DNA from: Heliocidaris erythrogramma
Lineage: Eukaryota; Echinodermata; Echinoidea; Camarodonta; Echinometridae
Direction of reading: 5' to 3'
Assembly: GCA_025617745.1 (NCBI GenBank)
Contig: CM046864.1
Span: 31,749,239-31,813,238, forward strand
DNA length: 64,000 bases
Position 1 is the first letter of the stretch; each line of letters opens with the position of its first letter. Below are positions 11,793 to 23,454 of the stretch, in pieces. The notes beneath the pieces were generated by a model, which saw nothing but the letters and a program-made list of their open reading frames with translations, was not told the DNA's origin and did no database searches. The translations under genes were made by a program, and so were the position numbers.

Positions 11793-13064
11793 CTAGAAGT
11801 CATGGGGAAAACCGGTTGGTTTCAGACAAGTAGTTGACCAGAAATCATGAATGGAAGGATTCCTTTCTTCCTGTAGTTGATTACTACCAGATAACTTATT
11901 TTCATGATCCAAAACTTTTGAGACAACTTTACACATAAACAACGGAGAAAAAATTTCTTTCTCGTTACTTCTCCTTACTGATCCATGACGTTTCCATTCA
12001 AAATATGAATTGTACAAAGTATCGTTTGAATTTAAAAGATTTATGTAGTCAATGAATTCATCAAAGTTTTTAAAGTCTTGTAGATGTATGAACGAATTTG
12101 GGGGTGCAACGCGCTCGTAATCTTCCCTGGGTGGGCCATAGACGATGGGTACAATATTGTGGTATAGAGAGTTCCACCAAAACTTTTCAGTGATGTAGTC
12201 CCTACATTCGCTGTTTTCCAAAGCGAGGTAAAACTTGTAAGTAGATATGCGGTTCCAGCAGTCATCTGAATTCCTATCACAACGTTTATTTCCACAAGCG
12301 CCAAACATAGCAACGCTGACGTGCTTTGCGAGTGTTTTCACAAAGTCATGACGCCTCCAAGAAGCTGCTCTACAATTGGATGCCATCCAGACCACCAAAC
12401 CATTTTTCTCTTTGGCCCAATTTCGATTTTCCTCAGGAGATATTTGTGGACGGCTGTCATTGTACGTACCATAAGGAGCATATATCGTTGACGTCGGCCT
12501 GTATGACATTGTGTAGTTGTACAAGTATTCGTAATCACTGGGTGGTATTGCATTTCCACCAGTATGTCGAGGACTCTCTAAGGAATAGAAAACCCAGGCT
12601 TGATTCGACGGGCGCCTCCTTTGCATTTCAGCCCAATTCCATCGCGATCTGTGAAACAAAACTACCGCGTCACTATTCGCCATTGTCTGGAAGTTTTTAT
12701 CTTGGACAAAACTTATCCCACATTCAAGCCCTGGGCATTCAAATTTTTCTGGCGTTTCGGGGTTTCCGCTGCCTCTCCAGACCTGAACCTGACGGTAACA
12801 AGGTGTCTTATTTTCAGATTGTTTAATGGTTTCATTTTGTAGGCCGGAAGAAATCTCCCGGTAATCTTCTGGTTGAAGCTTTGGGTTTGCTCCCAAGCTG
12901 GTATTCCGTAACACGTACGAAGCTATCGGGGGTGCTCCGTAGCCATCTTTCTGTTCGTAGCGAATAAATTTGTAATTTTCAGCATTGTACATTACTGCAA
13001 CGCTAACACATGTTATCACTGTGATGCAAAATGGTATCAGTCGTTTGCCTTTGCTCTCCTGCAT
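11793..13064 (-). CDS. Alpha-1,3-fucosyltransferase (GT10), intact
   Basis: A 423-codon single-exon gene for a Golgi type II membrane enzyme that transfers fucose from GDP-fucose in alpha-1,3 (or 1,4) linkage to N-acetylglucosamine-type acceptors. Residues 1-7 are a short basic cytoplasmic tail, about 8-26 a membrane anchor, 27-85 a stem, about 87-205 the acceptor-side domain and about 218-410 the donor-binding domain. The GT10 signature is clear at residues 276-312: YKFYLALENSECRDYITEKF, then NIVPIVYGPP. SFIHLQDF follows at 324-331. NETI, NYT, NDS and NDT are possible N-glycosylation sites. Late cysteines (378, 413) fit the family's C-terminal disulfides. The ATG at 13064 is used because it directly precedes the basic tail and anchor. 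A TATA-like TATATAAAT lies about 230 bp upstream. Acceptor specificity cannot be read from the sequence. Confidence 0.93.
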   Translation of the reverse strand: MQESKGKRLIPFCITVITCVSVAVMYNAENYKFIRYEQKDGYGAPPIASYVLRNTSLGANPKLQPEDYREISSGLQNETIKQSENKTPCYRQVQVWRGSGNPETPEKFECPGLECGISFVQDKNFQTMANSDAVVLFHRSRWNWAEMQRRRPSNQAWVFYSLESPRHTGGNAIPPSDYEYLYNYTMSYRPTSTIYAPYGTYNDSRPQISPEENRNWAKEKNGLVVWMASNCRAASWRRHDFVKTLAKHVSVAMFGACGNKRCDRNSDDCWNRISTYKFYLALENSECRDYITEKFWWNSLYHNIVPIVYGPPREDYERVAPPNSFIHLQDFKNFDEFIDYINLLNSNDTLYNSYFEWKRHGSVRRSNEKEIFSPLFMCKVVSKVLDHENKLSGSNQLQEERNPSIHDFWSTTCLKPTGFPHDF

Positions 13065-14893
13065 CGTTTCCAGACTGCTAGTTTACATAAAGTCATCAAC
13101 CAGATACAAGGCGACAATGGTACACAAATAATGTAGACAATTTTTGACGATATCGACATAAACGTTATTTTCGAAATATATCTGATAGTGAAATAACATA
13201 TAAGCCTTGCAGTAGTTCTTATATAACAAGGCTTGATTTGCTCGAAATGTTTCAACCAGACATATAACGGACCAACTCCTTCAGGAACTTGATTTATATA
13301 TACCTGTAATCAGAGTCATACCAACGAGCTTTAAAACGAATAGTACTTAGTCCCGTAACTGAGGACAAGCGCAAACTGTAGTAGTACAATTCGGTCGGTG
13401 GAGAGGTCGAGAGGTATCGTCTGTATCACCATAGAGGGGGTTAACCTAGCGAGAAAAAAACGTTCAGGCTTTTCATTTACATAGAAATGGTATGTGAACA
13501 AAACCATGCTAGGAAATTGACGTCTGCCTGGCATTTTGGCACAAACCAACATTTGCGAGTTTACAAAATTAGTAAAAAAGTGAAATAATGTCAATATTCA
13601 TAGTATCATTCGATCAAACACACCGTCACCCACAATTTTATAAGATAAATTCATATCGACTTTGTGAAATTATCATTTTGGCTGATATTTTCTGTGTGTT
13701 CTTTATCATAAGGACTCCATAATTTAAATCTCCATTCCAAGCCTAATGCTACTAACATGCAATATATTTGTTTAACAATGTCACAAGCATTGAAAAATAG
13801 GTATTTATTATTGATAATAACACTTACATCAAAGAAACCGATTAGTAGTGTAATACTGGGGATAAGAAAAAAACAATGACACATAATACATTAATTTATT
13901 TTCATTTTTTACATTAAACAATAAATTATCTTAAAGGAATTTTTTTTTTTTAAAGCTTCGGTAAATAGGTCTGGAAATATTGCTGAATCCTGATTGAGTG
14001 AAGCAATTTTATGCTCATTTACTATTCTATAGTGGTAAAATTTATCCCCATTGGCCAATTGCCCAATGTCGGTAAGACTGATCCCCTTTGACCAATAGGC
14101 CAACCGTGTCATGAAAAGTAGTATATTTCATCCGCTTTGATTAATTACCTAAATCCAGCATTATTCATTATAGCTTTTCCTGGTCAAAATTCATCTAAAG
14201 AGCATCCAAATTGATGCACAAACGCTCGGTATTATTTGAATGTCAGTTATCATCAAAATCAGCATTCAGTTGTCTTGAAATGAGCATTCAATTTTAATTT
14301 GGAGGGGCAAGTGATCGCTTGCTTTCGTCATGCATTTTGAGAGAACGAGCATTCAAATTTGAATTTTATCGAATGAGCGTTCAAATTCACGGGAGCTTCG
14401 GATCGCGAACATTTAGGAATTCGAATTCATCAATAGGCAAGTATGATTGCGATTTAAGCATTGATTTAACAATTCCCTCTTTCCCTTTGAATTTTCAAGT
14501 TGTTTTTACATGATAAGATTTATAAACATTGTGAAAAGTCGTGTTCTTGGAATTTCATAAAATCAGGAACAGTTAATAAGGATGATTAATGATACAAATA
14601 AAGTAAATTTAATAAAACAAAGTTGATAAACAAACGAAAGCCCCGCGGAACGAGTTCTAAATATGAAATGCGCTTGTTCAAGCCCCTTGAGCACCCTTCC
14701 TATTTCGGGGACAGAGGCGTATCTAGGGGGCAGGAGGCAAGTGCCCCTGGCGGCACTTGGAGAGGATCTGGGGCAATCTTTTAGGGCGGAGCTTAGCATG
14801 TTTGGGATATATGTATAAGTATATGAAACGAATTTAGATGTTTGAATAACAAAATAAAAGTTGTATGCATCCCTTTACATCAACAGGAATCAA

Positions 14894-15623
14894 CTTGCAT
14901 TTGGGTTGCAGTGGACCTTTAAAGGACCTATGGAATGCAAGTACATGTTGATCTTTGATGATGTGTATTGTTCTGTACATCACAAAATTTACAACCATTT
15001 GATCTGAATATGTGTCATATATTTTTAAATATTTTTTTGTAATTATTTTATTTTACCTGCTAATCCCCGCTTCTAAAATATCCTTGGGAGTCTGATTTTT
15101 CACATGACATCATCATTCAATCATCAGTCACCTAAAACAACAAAAACAAAAGACACTGGTATGTAACGTATCTCTCTGCTTTGTACTTGCTCACAATAGC
15201 ATCGTTTGTTTTCATACAACAGATGTTCAGTACCTTTCTTTTCCTGTGATGCTGGAGCATTTCTGACATAGCATCTGCTATTGTGATTGAGAGTTTATGA
15301 GTTGGCATTGTATTAAAACATGCGATGCTAATGTGAACAGGTGCTAAACGGAGGGACAGATACATACCAGTGTCTATTGTTTGGCTTGTTGTAGGTGGCT
15401 GATGATTGACTGATGATGTCATATGAAGAATCAGACTCCAAAAGATTTATCAGGAGCGGGGCTTCGCAGGTAAAATAAAATAATTACAAAATATATAAAA
15501 ATATATGACAAATATTCAGATCAAATGGTTGTAAAATTTATTATGTAAAGAACAATACACATCATTAAAGATCAACATGTCCTTGCATTCTCTAGGTCCT
15601 TTAAACGTTTCACTGAACGCAAG
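14894..15623. mobile_element. Foldback (long inverted repeat) element, copy B
   Basis: This 730-bp copy is the fuller version of the element at 1828-2453. It includes the 104-bp segment (about 15342-15444) lost from A, which extends the right arm so that it pairs with sequence out to about 15160 on the left. There is no coding capacity beyond chance frames. Confidence 0.78.
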
Positions 15624-16664
15624 GCATTCTTTGGAAAATTGTATTGTATGACGCTCTTAACCTTACATTAAAGCTCATGACTGTGCAGTAATTGTGCTAG
15701 CAGAAATGAGACTGGAAACAAACGCGTTAAATGTATTCTCATGTTGTTCTCCTTGTATAAGAAAATTTATGTATGAAATCTTTCTATATTCCATTAATGA
15801 TTTCCGGTTAATTCTAGTGTAAATATCTTTAAGGAACGCTAGTTTACACTGCGCTACGCTAGGACCCTTAAATCTCGAGTATGCGTGTGAATAGCATACA
15901 CAGCCCTCGATAAGTTAATACATGTTTGTTCACGTTTAAGTACAGTTTGCCGTTGTAGGAGTTTATATATACAGCCCTGGAATAAATTATTAGGCAAAGC
16001 TTCTGTAATAATAAGGGTACTATAATATGCAAACAAAATTATAAAAAAATGATTCGTCTTTTTATTTCATTGAATAAATACCATATTCCAGCGATTATAC
16101 CTTGCTTTTATGATATTTTATTTCCTTCTTACCACAAAAATAACACTATCAGTAACCACTCTTGGTCTAATATTTTTTTCCATGGCTGTATGTCATGGTA
16201 TCTAAATTATTTTCTTTTCTCTCACTTGTTTGATATTTAACGCGAGTAGGGGGAAAAGGGCGCAGCTTAGTTATGCTAGTATCTTGCCTGTCTTTTTCTG
16301 AAATCAAGGAAATCTGACAAAAACTGTTCAATCACTGGATATTATTCTATGTCCCAGAAAAAAGTCAACAGTTGGAACAAAATTAATATTAAAGCATATC
16401 TGTAGGAAATTTTCAAATCGGAGACTGCACGCCAACTGCATTGAAATTGCACGATTTTTGTACAATGTCTGAGCAGCCTCTGTACGGATTTGCCCCGGCC
16501 TGCGCCGAGGGAAAATACAGGAAATGGCAGTATGCTCGTAGATCATGTAGATAATCTGAACACAAACACCGTAGCCCGAAGCCACCAAGGATGCCCCAAA
16601 TATCGCACTGGAAATCTTAGACAAAATTATCGTACGGAGCCCAGGGCAAATGTAAATTGAGCAT

Positions 16665-17671
16665 TAGGGGAGAGCGGGGTGAACTGGGACGCGGAAGAAT
16701 TGGGAAACCACCCCTAATAATCAACCTTTTATGAATTAGTTTGAATCCCACGAAAGGTTTTAACTAACAATGTTCACAAATACATCCACAGCTCTACTGC
16801 GATTTTGCTTGTAGGTTTAATTTTCACTTCTTTTTTGGACCACTTTTTTGTATTTTTCATCATGCATTGTCAGATAATTTATAAGTATACCACTTGGCTA
16901 TAGTGAACACCCCGCATACAGCATATAAGTCTTATATGACCCTTTAATTTGCAATATTATTTTTAGGGATCAATACCAACACTTATTTTTTGCAGGCAGT
17001 TCTTGTTGTTGTTTTTTTTACTATCGGGTGAACTTGGATATCTTGTCCAAGTTCACCCCGGTTACTTTTTGTGTATGTAAGGGAAATCAGCTATTATCCG
17101 TCATAATCTATTGACATATTACAAGAAAATATCTTTGGGTTCTACATAAAATCGTAAAAATACATATCGGTCATTCCTTTTTATATAGAGTTCGTTCATA
17201 CTGCTTCAGACAAACTTTTGTGTAATAAACAACTTTTCATTTTTGCCCAAAACCGTCGAAATATAGTTTAAAATTTACAAAACGTTCATCATGTCTTCCA
17301 ATATTATTTAAATGGACATGAATCTTTAAGTCAACTTTACAAGTGACTTTCAGGCAAGTTTTTTTAAAGTGATATATTTACTTTAACATTCCCACCACTT
17401 ATTTTAGACATCTAAGAGGGTGAAAAAGCATTGTCAAGACTTTTGTCCCACTTCACCCCATTCAAGTACCTCATTTTTAATGATTATTTGCATGAAAGCT
17501 AAATATAAAGGGATTGTGTCAAATACCTTGGGGTTTTTTGTGGGGTTTTTTTGCAGTTGTTTCTGCATTTATTGATGAAACAAGTATTAACATTTCTTTT
17601 CTTTATCATACAATTTATAAGGCGATTGATAAACAAGAAGTGCGACAGTTAATATACTTAAATTGTAATGA

Positions 17672-17713
<42 letters not shown>

Positions 17714-17938
17714 ACAAATATATTCTGAAATCTTAAAACTTGAAATATAATAATAATATCGAAATTAAGTGAATGCAGGGGCTAGCCATCATAAGCTAAG
17801 TAGCTTGAAGCGATAGCAGCCTACTATTGATACTATTTACCATGTATAAATGGAGAGGCTACAATTAATATTTTACAAGTTACAAAGCAAAGAGTGCCAA
17901 ATCACGATTCTTGTCCCACTTCACCCCGCTCTCCCCTA
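16665..17938. mobile_element. GGGGTGAACTGGGAC terminal-inverted-repeat element, copy B
   Basis: This is the unit B counterpart of 10517-11777. Here the outermost repeat is better preserved (TAGGGGAGAGCGGGG at the left, matched at the right). It contains a (TA)n expansion at 17681-17710 where copy A has only a few TA steps. Confidence 0.75.
17681..17710. repeat. (TA)n microsatellite
   Basis: About 14 TA units follow an A10 run. Unit A has only a short TA run at the matching place (about 11525), so this expanded after duplication. Confidence 0.9.
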
Positions 17939-17953
17939 CGGTGAAATTGGGAA

Positions 17954-19218
17954 CTAGAAGTCATGGGGAAAGCCTGTTGGTTTGAGACACGAAGTTGACC
18001 AGAAATCATGAATGGAAGGATTCCTTTCTTCCTGCAGTTGATTACTACCAGATAACTTATTTTCATGATCCAAAACTTTTGAGACAACTTTACACATAAA
18101 CAACGGAGAAAAAATTTCTTTCTCGTTACTTCTCCTTACTGATCCATGACGTTTCCATTCAAAATATGAATTGTACAAAGTATCGTTTGAATTTAAAAGA
18201 TTTATGTAGTCAATGAATTCATCAAAGTTTTTAAAGTCTTGTAGATGTATGAACGAATTTGGGGGTGCAACGCGTTCGTACTCTTCCCTGGGTGGGCCAT
18301 AGACGATGGGTACAATATTGTGGTATAGAGAGTTCCACCAAAACTTTTCAGTGATGTAGTCCCTACATTCGCTGTTTTCCAAAGCGAGGTAAAACTTGTA
18401 AGTAGATATGCGGTTCCAGCAGTCATCTGAATTCCTATCACAACGTTTATTTCCACAAGCGCCAAACATAGCAACGCTGACGTGCTTTGCGAGTGTTTTC
18501 ACAAAGTCATGACGCCTCCAAGAAGCTACTCTACAATTGGATGCCATCCAGACCACCAAACCATTTTTCTCTTTGGCCCAATTTCGATTTTCCTCAGGAG
18601 ATATTTGTGGACGGCTGTTATTGTACGTACCATAAGGAGAATATATCGTTGACGTCGGCCTGTATCACATTGTGTAGTTGTACAAGTATTCGTAATCACT
18701 GGGTGGTATTGCATTTCCACCAGTATGTCGAGGACTCTCTAAGGAATAGAAAACCCAGGCTTGATTCGACGGGCGTCTCCTTTGCATTTCAGCCCAATTC
18801 CATCCCGATCTATGAAACAAAACTACCGCGTCACTATTCGCCATTGTCTGGAAGTTTTTATCTTGGACAAACCTTATCCCACATTCAATCCCTGGGCATT
18901 CAAATTTTTCTGGCGTTTCGGGGTTTCCGGTGCCTCTCCAGACCTGAACCTGACGGTAACAAGGTGTCTTATTTTCAGATTGTTTAATGGTTTCATTTTG
19001 TAGGCCGGAAGAAATCTCCCGGTAAGTTTCTGGTTGAAGCTTCAGGTTTGCTCCCAAGCTGGTAAGACGTACGAAGCTATCGGGGGCGGTCCGTAACCAT
19101 CTTTCTGTTCGTAGCGAATAAATTTATAATTTTCAGCATTGTACATTAATGCAACGCTAACACATGTTATCACTGCGATGCAAAATGGTATCAGTCGTTT
19201 GCCTTTGCTCTCCTGCAT
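17954..19218 (-). pseudogene. Fucosyltransferase pseudogene (unit B copy)
   Basis: This is a close paralogue of the intact gene at 11793-13064 with two lesions. A 7-bp deletion after the anchor region (about 19063; codons 52-54 of the intact gene) shifts the frame. A C-to-G change in the codon read from 18667 to 18665 turns a serine codon into TGA at residue 187 of the alignment. The rest, including the GT10 signature (about 18299-18393), is still open and nearly identical to the intact copy. The decay is therefore recent, or selection or gene conversion has kept the two similar. A downstream ATG-initiated product would lack the anchor and part of the first domain. Confidence 0.9.
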
Positions 19219-19220
19219 CG

Positions 19221-19280
19221 TTTCCAAACTGCTGGTTTACATAAAGTCATCAACCAGATACAAGGCGACAATGGTACATA
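19221..19280. repeat. Stub of a third array unit
   Basis: About 60 bp match positions 1-60 and 13067-13126 with three or four substitutions, and then homology stops abruptly. This is the right-hand boundary of the tandem array. The 200 bp after it (19281-19480) show no recognisable feature. Confidence 0.8.
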
Positions 19281-19486
19281 CATAACGAGAAGATATTTCG
19301 CTTTGTTCCTGTAATTTCAGCCGATCCACAAAATATCCTAGGCTAAACCTAGGATTGTAATCATGACTATCCCAGGATGAACCTAGTACAGAGACGCCTC
19401 TCGTTACTATTGACACAGGATCCAAGGTAATCCACGGATCGCAAGGTCCTGTATATGTCGTGAAAGTTGTGCTGCTCCCATTGTTC

Positions 19487-21040
19487 AGTGGCGGATCCAG
19501 TCATTGTCAGACGGGCTGTGTGGGGGTGGGGGATGCAAATCCCGAGCGTATGGCTGCAACCCTTCAATATCGGGGTTAGAAGGCGGTAGCCCAAGAAGGT
19601 CATGACTTTTCTCTCATTTAGCAAACACACAGGCGTAATGCTTAGTCGCTGACGAGGTTTAGTAGCATATTCCGCATTTCACACCTGCCGTTTTTTAAAT
19701 TAAATTAAATTTTATTTTGAGATCCCTTCCTCCGCCGTGGAAAAATGTTGATGCCAGAGCCCCTCTCCACTCCCAATAAAATGAATTTTAGCCCTTGGAC
19801 CCTGCTCCCATCCCCTCCGAAGTAAGACTTTTGCCCCGGCCTGCCATGCATCTCTCTCCAGCTCCCTTCTCTTCAGCTCCCTTCTTCAGCTCCCTTCTCT
19901 TCTTTGGGGACACCACTTCCCCCTTTCCCCGGCAATTCAAGATCTTAGCATCAGCTACATTACCCCCACCCCCCCCCCTCCACACACACACACACTCCCT
20001 AGCGATTCAGGAATTTTTTAGAACTCGACCCAGTCCCCTTTCCCCCGACTATTCAGTCCTTTTCCCACCCCGCCTACCCCCCCCCCCCCCCCCTCCTCGG
20101 CTTTTTAGAATTTTTAGCGCCCTTTCCCCGGCAATGTCCAGCGATTCGATTTGTTACAACTCAATCACCCTTCCAGCTTTTTAAAAAAAATTAGCGCCGA
20201 CCCCCTCAAATCTTCCCCAGCCTTTGAAATCTCTAGCCCCGCCCCCTGCCCTCCGCCCTCACCAGTGATCATTTTTTAGCGCTGGACACCCTCCCCTTTT
20301 CACGCCTTTTAAAAAATTTAGCGCCCCCTTCCAATGCAATGCCCAGCCTTTCATTTTTTTGGCTCAACACCCATCTCCCTCCTTCCCAGCTTTCACAAAT
20401 GTTAGTGCCACCCAACGGCTTTTAAAAATTTGTTCAGCGCCCACCGCTCCCCCATCCCCTGCTATCAAGGGTTTTACAAAAAAAGCTCTGGATAAGCGTT
20501 CACTTCCTCTTTTCCCAGCAATTCATGTTTTTTTTTTTAGCTCTCCCTTTCCTCGGGTTTTAAAATTTTTAAAGCCCCCTTCCCCCACAATGCCTAGCAA
20601 TTTGATATTTTAGCGCTCGACCCACCCCCCCCCCCTTTCCTGGCTTTTTCAGGACTTCTCCAGCCTTTAAAATGTTAGCGCTCTTTTCCTGGGCATTTTA
20701 GAACTTGAACACTGCCCCAGCCCCCTCCCACAGTGCCCAGCGATTAGATGTTATAGCGCCCCTCCCTTTTTCCCAGCATTTCATTTTTTTTATCGCCCAA
20801 CGCCGCCCCCCTCCCGGCTCTTCAATAACTTTATCTCCATCCCACCCCCTCCGCTTCCGCCGTCCCTAGCGATTCAACATTTTTAGCACTCGACCCCCTC
20901 CGCTTTTCTTGGCTTTTTAAAAGGTTGACACCCCTTATTCCCGCCATGGCCAGCGATTCGACTTTTTGCGCTGAACCCCCGCCCCTAGGCTTTTTAAATT
21001 TTAGCTCTGTCCTCCCACCCCCCCCCCCCCCCGCCTAAAA
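19487..21040. repeat. Degenerate C-rich tandem region
   Basis: This starts at GGCGGATCCAG, a word shared with repeats at 44256 and 46680-47345. It then runs for 1.5 kb as decayed, variable-length units. Each unit mixes CCCAGCGATTCGA-like, TTTTTAGCGCTCGACCCCCC-like and CCCGGCTTTTTAAAATTTT-like phrases. Clear restarts are near 20132, 20336, 20587, 20732 and 20943. Frames across it are proline/serine-rich artefacts. The following 550 bp (21041-21590) show no recognisable feature. Confidence 0.7.
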
Positions 21041-21599
21041 TAAAATGACACTATTTCCAATCCCAAGTGCCCAAACTTATGTACATTACTTCATTTTTTT
21101 CCCGTAGAAACCCAATTTCTTCAATTTTTTTTTCAATTTTACCCGGAAATTTTGCAGTAGACCACTGAAATTTAACGGTTTCGATTTGTATACATTGATA
21201 AACGGTTTTTCAAATTCTCCCTTCTAAACTTGGGAGTAAAATTAACGAAAATAGTCAAGGAATTTAGCAAGGAGAGCGAAAGAGAATTCTTTCAAATGTT
21301 GAACCTTTGCAGATGTTAAATACACTTTACCCTTTCCTGGGGGCGCAATAAAGAGGCAGATGAAACTTACATGATAGCGAGCACAATAACAATAATTACA
21401 TCATATTTGTCAAATTTTGAACCTTAAAAAAGCTATTAAAGAACTTTATAACGGGGCGCGAAATTACGAGATCCTGAAAGGAAATATTAATGTGATGGAG
21501 CAAAGCTGCCAAGCTTTAGAAAATTTTCGTATTTTAAACACCCAGAACTGTATTTCTAATGCATTTACCCTCGTCTTGGGCGCGCATAATCCGTAAGGA

Positions 21600-22660
21600 T
21601 TATAATTCGTCTTCATTCTTCCCCCCCCCCCTTTTCTTGTTCTTTTTTGTTTTCTGCGCCCCCTCAAAGTGCCGCTCCCCCTCGTTTAGCCCATTCCCCT
21701 CCTTTGTTCCGTCTCCTCACTTTTGTTCTCACCCCACGCTTATACTTCCTCCTCTCGACTAAACCTCTTTACATCCCCAAACATCTCTCTCTCTCTCTCT
21801 CTCTCTCTTCCCCTTCCCGTCGTTTCCCCTTCTCTCGGTATTTCCCCTGTACTTCTCTCTCCCTATTATTTCCTCCTCTCCCACTGTCTTTTGACTCTAG
21901 TCCATTTTTTATGCCACCACCTTACTCTTTTTATATAAGCAGTGATGTATTGGTGAAGGCTCTAGACTCTCATACGAGAGGTCCTAGGTTCAATCCTCGC
22001 TAGGTGCTACATCCTTAGACAAGATGTCTTACCCACGTCGTATGTGCATCTCGAAGGCGTTAATGGATACCTGGCAATTGCTGAAGTAATGACTGCAGGG
22101 CCCTCTGGGTAAACATTTGTTATCATAATATTCTCTCAAACCCGCTTGCTCAACCACCCCACTCCCTACTCTCTCTCACAATTTCATCTGCATCCTACAT
22201 GTTCTTCCTCCCATTTCTTCTTTCTTTCCTTCACTCCACCCCCTCCCTTCTCCCCACTCCTTCTTTAGATCCCCTGCCCCTCCTTTCCATTTAAAAAATA
22301 ATAATTCCTCCTCCTCACTCTATTTTTTTTTTATTCACATCCCCTCATCCTCCTCCTCAATCCCTATACTTTCCTCTTTCTTTCTCTCTCACAATGATCT
22401 GTCTCTGCTGTTCCAAGACCCCCTTTCCTACAATAATTCCTACCATCATCCTTTCTTTGTGCTCTCTTCACGTCTTTATCACCCCCTTCTCTCTTCCATT
22501 TATTTCAGCTCATCACCCCCATTTTTTCCTCACATTCGTCCTCTCATGAGGGACCACAGGTCCCTCATGCTTCATTTTTCATCCCTTCTTCTCTATTCTT
22601 CTGTATTCTTTCTCATCTCCACTTCCCTGTGCCTCCCATCTGCTCTCTCTCTCCTTCCGT
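21600..22660. repeat. Polypyrimidine region with (CT)n
   Basis: About 1 kb of mostly C/T sequence includes a C11 run at 21620 and (CT)12 at about 21783-21808. It is interrupted by a SINE at 21941-22115. Translated frames are low complexity and are not called. Nothing is recognised in 22661-23450. Confidence 0.8.
21941..22115 (+). repeat. tRNA-derived SINE
   Basis: A tRNA-like head (about 21942-22005) has a B box AGGTTCAATCC. It is followed by a non-tRNA body with the words TCTTACCCACGTCG and AATGGATACCTGGCAA, which recur in SINEs of marine invertebrates. It splits the polypyrimidine region. Confidence 0.6.
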
Positions 22661-23454
22661 TTCTCTGAACCAGCGGTATCTCACTGAAAAGCTCAGTAAC
22701 TTTTCAAAATCAACAGACACTAATGAATACATGTACTCAACTGGATATTGTAAATTGTTTGTACCATTTTTTTTTTGGTTGGTTTTTATTTTGTTTCAAG
22801 AGCATGCATTTCATTTTAACATTTTAACATGCATTTCATTGCACATTTTGGTCAGTACAAATCTGGGTATTCTACGCTCTGCTATGTGAACAAGAAACTA
22901 AGTGCTTTCCTTGCACCCCCTGCTTTGTGTACCCAGACTGATTCACATAAAGAATATGTAAAGCAGCAATGCCTTCATGAAAATGCTTTTATGGGACCGC
23001 TTGGATGTGCTGGGTTATTATTTTTTTTTTTTAATACTATGTGACCTTACCAAATACCCCCATGTCCCCCATGAAATAGTTTCCATAAAAAGGAAAACAT
23101 ATTTCCGAGCAGTATGCATAGCTCCTTGAGTCTGTTCTAAGAGGACGCATTGGTCAATACTCACTGGTTTTAAATATTCAATATTCATGTTCGAATCCCA
23201 GTAAACAAAGCACCAAAAACTAACCCCTTTTTCCAGTACATTTGAAGTGAATATTTAGTGTGGCGCTATTCGAACTTAATCTGAACGTAATTAACATGTG
23301 TCATCGTGTTCTTAGAGTGTTAACTGCATGCTATTGTACGTTCTGGTTTCACCAGAAAATAACTAATTAATCACGTAAGTAAAGTAACGTGCTTTTGCAT
23401 ACATTTGTCAAAGTAAACTATTGGTCAGTGTAGCACGTTCAATAATGGTTTCAC

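Larger units (their letters stand above)
1..13066. repeat. Tandem fucosyltransferase unit A
   Basis: Position 1 aligns with 13067, and the match runs, broken only by insertions, to the end of the gene at 13064. Sequence inspection puts identity at roughly 98% over the first 2.4 kb. Removing three later insertions and their target duplications (2502-8645, 9067-9800, 9838-9941) leaves about 6,063 bp, against 6,154 bp in unit B. Most of the remaining difference is a 104-bp stretch missing from the foldback element of A. Position 1 lies just upstream of where the start codon of yet another gene copy would fall, so the array probably continues to the left. Confidence 0.93.
13067..19220. repeat. 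Tandem fucosyltransferase unit B
   Basis: This is the second array unit and lacks the three late insertions found in unit A. It keeps the empty sites: a single TTAA at 15668, one GAATAAATA near 16074 and one CTTGCTTT near 16102. Its gene copy at the right end is a pseudogene. It also differs by a (TA)n expansion at 17681-17710. Confidence 0.93.

Noticed and set aside
12326-12826. 166-codon plus-strand frame opposite the fucosyltransferase gene (repeated at 18487-18987)
   Set aside because: It is the antisense shadow of the conserved GT10 coding region. It has no domain and exists only because the gene is GC-richer.
21647-22003. 118-codon Ser/Pro/Leu-rich frame, and similar ones at 38418-38842 and 52264-52627
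   Set aside because: Simple-sequence pyrimidine or purine composition explains them.
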